From contig NC_060025.1 in NCBI RefSeq assembly GCF_021134715.1, positions 6,324,001 to 6,388,000 on the forward strand: a stretch of 64,000 nt of DNA, given 5' to 3'. The position numbers were made by a program, and so were the translations under genes. Positions 57,816 to 64,000 of this stretch are shown piece after piece. The stretch is from Daphnia pulex. Lineage: Eukaryota; Arthropoda; Branchiopoda; Diplostraca; Daphniidae. The first letter of the stretch is position 1, and each line of letters begins with the position of its first letter. A model generated the notes under the pieces. That model did not search any database and was not told the DNA's origin. It saw only the letters and a program-made list of their open reading frames with translations.

Positions 57816-58239
57816 TTTTCAGGATAAAACCGATGTATCCGTGCGATGTTCCATTGTCACATAAGCAAACGAAATAGATCTTACATTTATCTGATCTATT
57901 TTCGACAATGATAGATTACGAACTTCAAAAAATATCGTTTTTGATTTAATTACTACCAAAAATTTTGTCAAATTTGTTTTCAAACATGATAAATGAAAAT
58001 AAACCAAGCGGAACATTCATTTCAAATCTTAAATTTAGTTCAACAATTATTAGCGCTGCTTGTTTTTTGGGTACTATGACATCTTTCGCTTCAGTTAACC
58101 ATCGTTTTATTTTGGATAAGATGTTAACGTATGTGGCATTAATTGTTGCCTGAGTTTTATTGCATTCTTGAGGGGGTACAGACCTATGTTGAACTGCAAC
58201 TACAAATAATAATGAAATCATAAATAGGTTTTTTACCAT
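57816..58239 (-). other. Possible small secreted-protein gene fragment
   Basis: The reverse-strand frame 58239-57946 begins MVKNLFMISLLFVVAVQHRS, which looks like a signal peptide, and continues through CNKTQATINATYVNILSKIK and LTEAKDVIVPKKQAALIIVE. A second open piece (57930-57820, VRNLSLSKIDQINVRSISFA) follows in another frame and could be a next exon, though I could not settle the splice sites. No family recognised. Could equally be part of a repeat. Confidence 0.3.
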
Positions 58240-58600
58240 ATACGAAATAACAGAATTTCATACTTTTCATTATTTTAGCCAGTAATTTCTTACCAAAGGC
58301 TTTTCCTCCTAATTTCCCATCGAAGGTATATGCAGCAGCTATTGACTATTTCAAGGCAATTGGAACCTTCAATAAGAAACAATTCACGAACATGTGAGAT
58401 CACTGATTTAATTCAAGATCACTGATTAATAGCAAGACAAGTTTTCTGCTATCGAAAAACGATTGATACATGTATGAAGATCTTTTTACACTGATAATTT
58501 TTAATATAGGGTTTAGCGGCTGAGGTTGAGCGGCGGGGACTGCGCGCACCCCTGGGAGAGGAGTGAGTGAAAGGGGGTATACCTGGGCCATACCATCAAC
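58240..58600. other. Intergenic with a possible exon
   Basis: After an acceptor-like TTATTTTAG at 58279, a frame reads SNFLPKAFPPNFPSKVYAAA and DYFKAIGTFNKKQFTNM before a TGA at 58396. Unrecognised. Confidence 0.25.
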
Positions 58601-58722
58601 GGCCATGTTTCCTCTATCTCACCATATCAACGGTGGTCTAATGGTCAGAAGCCCGGGCTGTAATGGCAATGGTCCGAGTTTCGTATCACAGGCAAGTCGA
58701 AATAGAAATTTCGAAATAATAA
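58600..58722 (+). repeat. tRNA-like SINE module, copy 1
   Basis: ACGGTGGTCTAATGGTCAGA (A-box region) and GGTCCGAGTTTCG (diverged B box) about 35 bases apart, preceded by CCATGTTTCCTC and followed by GAAATAGAAATTTC. Confidence 0.75.
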
Positions 58723-58858
58723 AAATTTATAAATTTTATAATGACAACTGCAATAGTCATTGCTGTATCATGCGATCACATGTTGCATTACATTATTCAA
58801 TGTCTTTAATCCATGGTTAGCTACCATAAGGCTCATGCATTCCCTTTATTCTTACAGG

Positions 58859-58945
58859 TCAACGGTAGTCTAATGGTCAGCAATCCGGGCTGGCATGCCA
58901 AAGGAATGAGTTTCGAATCTGGAATCACATTAGGAAAATAAAATG
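58859..58945 (+). repeat. tRNA-like SINE module, copy 2
   Basis: AACGGTAGTCTAATGGTCAG with a B-box-like GAGTTTCGAATCTGG. Confidence 0.75.
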
Positions 58946-59099
58946 GATCAGGAAAATAAACTTTAATTTTGACAAATTAAACTTAAAAAGCTTCCGGAGT
59001 TAATGGAAGTGGAAGATCGGTGGTCGAACATTTCAAAAAAGTTAGATTACACTCATTTTGAAGCTCTAGGTGCTATTGTCTTTTTAAATTTTAAAAATA

Positions 59100-59215
59100 T
59101 CAATTATTTCGAAATTGCTCGGTTGACATTCGATCCGCGGTCTTTCGACGTGTCAAGCCGGGATGCTGAACATTAGACCACCGGTGAAATGTTAAAAGAC
59201 GGGGAAACATGGGTC
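59100..59215 (-). repeat. tRNA-like SINE module, copy 3 (inverted)
   Basis: Reverse strand: CGGTGGTCTAATGTTCAGCA then GGATCGAATGTC; upstream CCCATGTTTCCCCG matches the leader of the other copies. Confidence 0.75.
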
Positions 59216-59227
59216 CGTATAGTTTTG

Positions 59228-59345
59228 CTGAAAATTTCTATCTCGCATTGTCTGAGACTCGAACCTCGGTCCTTTGACATTACAGCTGGAGCTTCTGACC
59301 ATTAGACCACCGTTAATATGTTAACCAATGGAGAAACATGGGACA
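59228..59345 (-). repeat. tRNA-like SINE module, copy 4 (inverted, best preserved)
   Basis: Reverse strand: leader CCCATGTTTCTCC, A box in ACGGTGGTCTAATGGTCAGA, B box GGTTCGAGTCT, then GCGAGATAGAAATTTTC. The A and B boxes are those of an RNA polymerase III tRNA-type promoter. Confidence 0.85.
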
Positions 59346-59660
59346 GAATGGTATGGACTCGATAACGTCGTCAACTTATTAGTTTGGTCTCATTTCCACT
59401 CAACCAAACCACTTTTTGAAATATCATTGCAATTCACCGTATTCTTATTTGAATTTTCTTATGCTCTTCATATTTGTCCAGGCCGACTTCTAGGACTTTC
59501 TAAAGGGATATCCGAAGCTATGTTTGTGGATCTGTAAGTGTTTTATGTAGTAGCGTGTGAACTGTATACGTGTAGTGGTAGTGCCCAGGGGTGGGAGAAA
59601 CTAGGCTCACTAGGGGGAGTCGTCGGATACCCCAATTTTTTTTTTAAATTTTATAAAAAA
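59346..59660. other. Intergenic, nothing recognised
   Basis: Open frame 59328-59537 overlaps the SINE leader and is not convincing. Confidence 0.4.
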
Positions 59661-59666
59661 AAATCT

Positions 59667-59765
59667 TGGGCCTGAATGACGTCAAAATTGGCCCTGAAAG
59701 GCACGTAAAAAAAAAGGTGGGCCTGAACGTCGCGGGCCTGAATGACTGGGCCTGAATGTCGTACA
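59667..59765. repeat. GGGCCTGAATG short tandem motif, four copies
   Basis: GGGCCTGAATGACGTC, GGGCCTGAACGTCG, GGGCCTGAATGACT and GGGCCTGAATGTCG occur at irregular spacing. Confidence 0.8.
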
Positions 59766-59769
59766 CCCG

Positions 59770-60270
59770 TTTTGGTGTTTTTCTTACTCGTGTCATTTCG
59801 GCCCCCATACTACAGTAGGCAATTTAATATATGTTAAATTCGTGATTGAAATTAACTTTTTTTTTAAATTGCGCCAAAAAAATCAAATCAAATGTATTTT
59901 TTATTACTGATTTTTGTTTATATCTTTTTTAAAATATTAAATATGAATTTTAAAATATTAAAAATGAATTTTAAAATTCATAAAAAAAATAAACAAAAAT
60001 CCTATTGGCAATGACAGGAATCTGAGTTGCAGAGATTTTTTCCCTTTGTGGGTAGATGGCAGGAATTGTTTTAATTTTTAGCACAATTTTTTAGCACAAT
60101 TGGGTAATAGCAAGCGGGTCTTCCTGCAAAGGGATGACTTCGGTCACTGTGGGTGGGACATCAGATAGGTATACATATTTTTGGGACCATTCAGTAAAGA
60201 CAAAATATTTCCCCGCCCAAGTGTAAGCCTTAGTTAAAGGTTGGTAGGATCTTTTCGAAACATCTGAATT
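59770..60270. other. AT-rich 3' flank of the Pro-rich gene
   Basis: Includes repeated ATGAATTTTAAAATATTAAA units near 59935-59985. Confidence 0.5.
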
Positions 60271-61540
60271 TCAATTTTTTTGCGCCGTTCGTTTTGTTCT
60301 CCCTCCCCGTCCTCTTGCCACTTTCGCTGACGTTCCCGACGTGCTTGATGGTGAATGACGAGACGACGGCTGTTCAGCCGTCGAAACTGTTGAATGTGGA
60401 GACGAAGAGCCTGATGGTATTGTAGTCATCGGTGGTTGCACAACTGTTGAATGCGAAGACGGAGAGCTGGATGGCATCGTCATCAGCGACGTCTGTAAAA
60501 CTGTTGAATGTGGAGAGGGAGGGCTTGATGACGTCGCACCCACCGACGGCTGCAGGAGTACTTGATGTGGAGAGTTGGATCGCTTCATGGACGTAGATGG
60601 TTGCGTAGGTGTGGGATGGATAAGTTGATCCAGTGGCAACAGACTGGATGGGTGCTGTGACCGTTGCAGTAGAAGAATTGGGCGATTGGGCTGAGGAGTC
60701 GGTTGCCTCATAGGAGTTGGCGGCCTCACAGGAGTCGGTGGCCTAAAAGGAGTTGGCGGCCTCACAGGAGTCGGTGGCCCTAAAGGCGTCGATGGCCTCA
60801 CAGTATTTAGTGGCCCTACAGGCGTCGGTGGCCTCACCAGCGTTGGACGACACAGTGTGGATGGCTGCGGCAATTGCACCATTCGAATTGGTGAGACGCC
60901 TGGTGGAAGGTTAAATGTGTTCTCGAAATTCATCAGAGTATCAGCGTCGACATCAATTGTAAGAATATCATCTAAAAAAGAATAATAAAATTTTTTTTAT
61001 TAGGGAATTAGGTTTGGCTACGTTAAAATCTTACTGCTATTGTGGCTCGTTGGTAGGACATTTTGCCAATAACTCGAACAGCCCATTCTACTTTGAGCCT
61101 CAGTAGATTTCATCAGCGTACCAGTTTCAACATCAACTGGAAGAGTTGGAGTAATATCATCTAAAAACAGGGAAATAAATGATAATATTAAATAATTGAG
61201 CTTGGTGAATTTTATATCTTACTGTTGCTTGTTTGTAGCCCATTTCGGCCTTCATTGGGATCTTCAATAATACTTTGAGCTCCAGCAAAATTCATCAGCG
61301 CACAAAAATCAAAACAACAACTAGAGGAGTTTCAGTAATAAAATCTACAAACAAGGAAATAAAAGATTGTATTAGGGAATTAAGTTTGGTTGTATCAATC
61401 CTACTGCAATTGTTGCTTGATTGTATCTCATTTTGGTCTTCATTGGGATTTTCGATACTACTTTGAGCCTCAGCAGATTTTGGTTTTCGAAATTCTATCT
61501 TTTGATCACCTGAAAAAAATATTGTGTTACCAAGATGCAT
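60271..61540 (-). CDS. Pro/Ser-rich repeat protein with duplicated exons
   Basis: Reverse strand, exons 61540-61405, 61160-61035 and 60971-60271 join in phase to about 320 residues from MHLGNTIFFSGDQKIEF. Exons 1 and 2 each carry a related segment (PKSAEAQSSIENPNEDQNEI; MKSTEAQSRMG) and exons 2 and 3 both begin with a DDI-x-DVD/DVE stretch. The last exon contains about nine RPPTP-type repeats, then Ser-rich SPHSTV repeats (four) and a basic C-terminus (KVARGRGGRTKRTAQKN) that could serve as a nuclear signal or bind nucleic acid. A further related exon at 61344-61223 has good splice sites but a length and frame that give stops, so it is probably skipped or dead. Family and function unknown. 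Confidence 0.65.
61223..61344 (-). pseudogene. Frameshifted duplicate exon within the Pro-rich gene
   Basis: Reverse strand, acceptor TTGTAG and donor GTAAGA intact. Starts like the 61160 exon (FITETPL versus DITPTLP) and contains AGAQSIIEDPNEGRNG like exon 1, but one indel shifts the frame into TGA codons and its length (122) breaks the phase. Confidence 0.65.
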
Positions 61541-62139
61541 GTCTCAAGAGACATTGAATTTAAATTGCAATACAATTCTTTTTAATCCATAGGTGTTCCC
61601 ACTTATCGAAGAACTCTCTCACAAATCCAGTCTGAGTTATGGAATCAGCCTTGGGTCCAAACCCAAATACGTTTGCATATGGCTTTCGCAAGGGAGGTAC
61701 ATGGCAATAAACATAACATTTTCCTCTCCACTGTCTCTACCAATTTGGAAACCCTTAAATGAGAAATGATTAACATTAAAAAACATTAATTGTTCGTTCG
61801 ATTGCCAGACAACTCGGCCAAAACCAACTCGGCCAAGCCAACTCGGCCAGACCTTTTTTTCTGTTTTTTTCTGGTCGAGTCGTCCGAAATATTGACAAAA
61901 TTTTTCGGTCAACTGGGCCATCATCAAACGTAGTAGGTACAATAAATCGGACAACACGGCCAAATAAAAAAATATTATTTATCACTTTTGTATTCTATTT
62001 ATAAGTTTTTAGATATTATTGACAATTTATACAACATTGAAAATACACAGTTAAAATAAATAAATCATCGAAATTGCAGTTATCTGGTTCCACTCTTTGG
62101 TCCACGCTTTGGTCATCCACATTTTTCTTAACACTAAAT
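61541..62139. other. Spacer between the two reverse-strand genes
   Basis: Contains a short direct repeat AACTCGGCCAA (about 61811-61850, four copies with variation). No gene recognised. Confidence 0.5.
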
Positions 62140-62721
62140 TTAGCGTAATATGACATTCTCATGGGCATAGTTTTCCAAGAGCGGCCTTAAAATGTTGCTC
62201 ACCGAAACTGCTTTAAACTTAAGACCAACAGCTTTGGCTTTTCGAACTATTTTATCTCTCTCATAAATGTTTGGCGCAAGCTTAACTATACACGTGTGAT
62301 CATTGCTGGGTGTGTACGAATTACTGGCTAAGATGACGCGCGAAAGACATTCTTTTCCAGTACCGTCAACTGATCTGCAACGGAAAACCTGGGAAGAATC
62401 AGTTTTGCGCTCGTATTTGAAAGCGTAAACGTAGCCATGAGAGTTGTATACTCGACGCCCTTTTCTAAAAATAAGACAGACAAATCAGGGTATTATAACA
62501 GATTCCACAAAAGATTTGATATACCTTTCGCCGACGCCAGTCTCTTTCCACCAAGTAAGTGGATGGTGATCTTCGTCTATCATCGGTGTCGGTTGCCATA
62601 ATGTATCCTCATTTACAATGACCGGCAAAGTGTGGCGACTACTGCGATCTTCGGCTACTCTTTCCATCATACTGCCACTCACCCTGTCTGTCAGGTGCCC
62701 TTCGGTTCCTAGTGGTACCAT
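62140..62721 (-). CDS. FLYWCH-type zinc-finger protein, two exons
   Basis: Reverse strand, exons 62721-62525 and 62464-62140 with a 60 bp intron (AG|GTATAT ... TTTTTAG), in phase, 173 residues. It begins MVPLGTEGHLTDRVSGSMME; then TWWKETGVGERKGRRVYNSH, GYVYAFKYERKTDSSQVFRC, RSVDGTGKECLSRVILASN and SNDHTC. The pattern G-Y-x-Y-x-F, R-C, C-x-S-R, H-x-C follows FLYWCH zinc fingers, which occur in chromatin proteins and next to Mutator-like transposase domains. The C-terminus (ERDKIVRKAKAVGLKFKAVS) is basic and helical. No transposase domain follows here. It lies upstream of, and in the same orientation as, the Pro-rich gene. Frame is intact; the FLYWCH call rests on spacing. Confidence 0.7.
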
Positions 62722-64000
62722 ACTATAACACATACAAAAAAAAATATTCAATACTAGCTTAAACTGAAATGTTAATATAATAACAACTCACCATATCACC
62801 AGTAAAACTCACTCAAGTGAAAACGTGAAAGACCAACTTAATTCAGTGAACAGCGACTTAATTGGACTTATATCACTAACACTGACAGCTTGGCCGAGTT
62901 CACAATTACCTTGAATAGTAAATCTTCTACTCTTTGTCTTTGTGTTCTCGACTTTGATGAATTTTTATCCCTCTTTTTTCTTTTCCCAGTTTTGTTTGCT
63001 CTAATTTTGGTTTTAAAAGCAACAACTCGAGAATCACTGTTCCCTTCTCTGTACTGCTATTCTGATTTTCTCTCAACATGCCCTTGAACAATTCTGTTTC
63101 AAAATTCAATTAATCTAGATGTAATTTTTTTTAAAATTTTACGCCATTCGAACATTTTTTGGTGAATTTCAAGTGAAATGGGGTTACGGGCATGGGAATT
63201 AAATAAAAAATCGTAAAAACTTTAATTATTTTACAATAAGAAACATTCCGGACGTAAGATAACTTGATGACAGGGAATACGCAATAGGGTCGGCGCATGA
63301 AATTTCGATTTGTTTTAAATATACTGGTTAGAATCAGTTTTTTACGCTGATTCTCATGATATTTTATTTTTTTTTCAATCAACCTATTTATACAATTTGC
63401 TAGGTTGCTTAATTGTTACATTGTTGCAAGAAATTCTTTCAACCAAACCGAAGAGCAACAAGGAATTATATTTTTCAAGTAAATTTGACCCCGGATTCAC
63501 AGGTGATCATATGTTAATCACCATTTGAGTACTTCATTTCTGGTATTTGCTGGTTTTCGAAGTACTTTTATCATAATCATATAATCAACAGATTTTATAA
63601 CAGTTAAAAAAGCAATAATCACATTCATTTAAATTTATGATCAAGTCTTTTCTTTAATTTACCAGATCATATCTATATGAAGGTGCTCCGTTTGCTCTTA
63701 ACATAAGATGTTTCTTCCTTATATCCTGATTTTGATGAAGGGGTCCAGCTAGTAAGTTTAACATGGGACGCATTTGTTCTTCCATGTTACTTAAAAAATA
63801 AGTACTGCATTCATTTCGCAGTTGTGATCTCTGTAAAAGCTTATATGGCCGTCTTATTACTTACGATAATTCTGATTTTTGTAGGTTAGGGAAAGGCTTA
63901 GAATACTTGTGATTTTTTTTCGGGGAAATTCACAAGGAAAAGAAATTTACAATTTAGAGCCAACCTCTATCAGAAGATTTTGTGACTGTTTAGTTCGTAA
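62722..64000. other. Intergenic to the window end, nothing recognised
   Basis: AT-rich, only short overlapping open frames. The first 150 bases may be promoter of the FLYWCH gene; no motif assigned. Confidence 0.4.

Overview
This is arthropod nuclear DNA, most likely from a water flea (Daphnia or a close relative). The basis is inference: genes are split by very short introns of about 55 to 80 bp with GT..AG ends, the gene families are animal (dynactin p62, the FGF-receptor adaptor Stumps/Dof, papilin, SMYD4), and the Gypsy, Copia and LINE remnants resemble those I associate with cladoceran genomes. No prokaryotic features were seen.

Regions. 1-9 kb is a mobile-element graveyard: a LINE 3' end with poly(A) next to an inverted LINE ORF1 piece, an antisense Gypsy pol/integrase, and a Copia reverse transcriptase. 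9-37 kb holds broken gene copies among repeats: C2H2 zinc finger, CUB and DEAH-helicase fragments (11.4-13.5 kb), an SMYD4-like pseudogene (15.0-16.7 kb), a papilin-like pseudogene joined to a cadherin fragment (18.0-20.8 kb), a frameshifted Gly-rich gene (21.4-23.0 kb), a hAT transposase remnant (27.4-27.9 kb), a BEN-domain-like pseudogene cut by a long hairpin (30.2-31.5 kb), a DUF4806-like pseudogene (32.0-33.4 kb), a 0.93 kb LTR element with only a gag fragment (35.07-35.99 kb) and a Spen SPOC fragment (36.5-36.9 kb).

39-54 kb is different. Three forward-strand genes have frames that stay open across every splice junction: dynactin subunit 4 (9 exons), a small two-RRM protein (4 exons) and a stumps/Dof orthologue (20 exons, about 1273 residues with TIR, DBB, ankyrin and tyrosine-motif regions). 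54-64 kb returns to repeats, including a cluster of tRNA-like SINE modules, then two reverse-strand genes that look open: a Pro-rich gene with duplicated exons and a compact FLYWCH-like gene.

I see no operon-like or defence-like system. The intact genes are ordinary housekeeping or signalling genes. The unusual material is structural: perfect short palindromes, a 45-bp-arm hairpin ending a pseudogene, a 12-copy short motif array between duplicated flanks, and repeat families shared between distant parts of the window. All coordinates and splice sites were read by eye; repeat and pseudogene edges are approximate.
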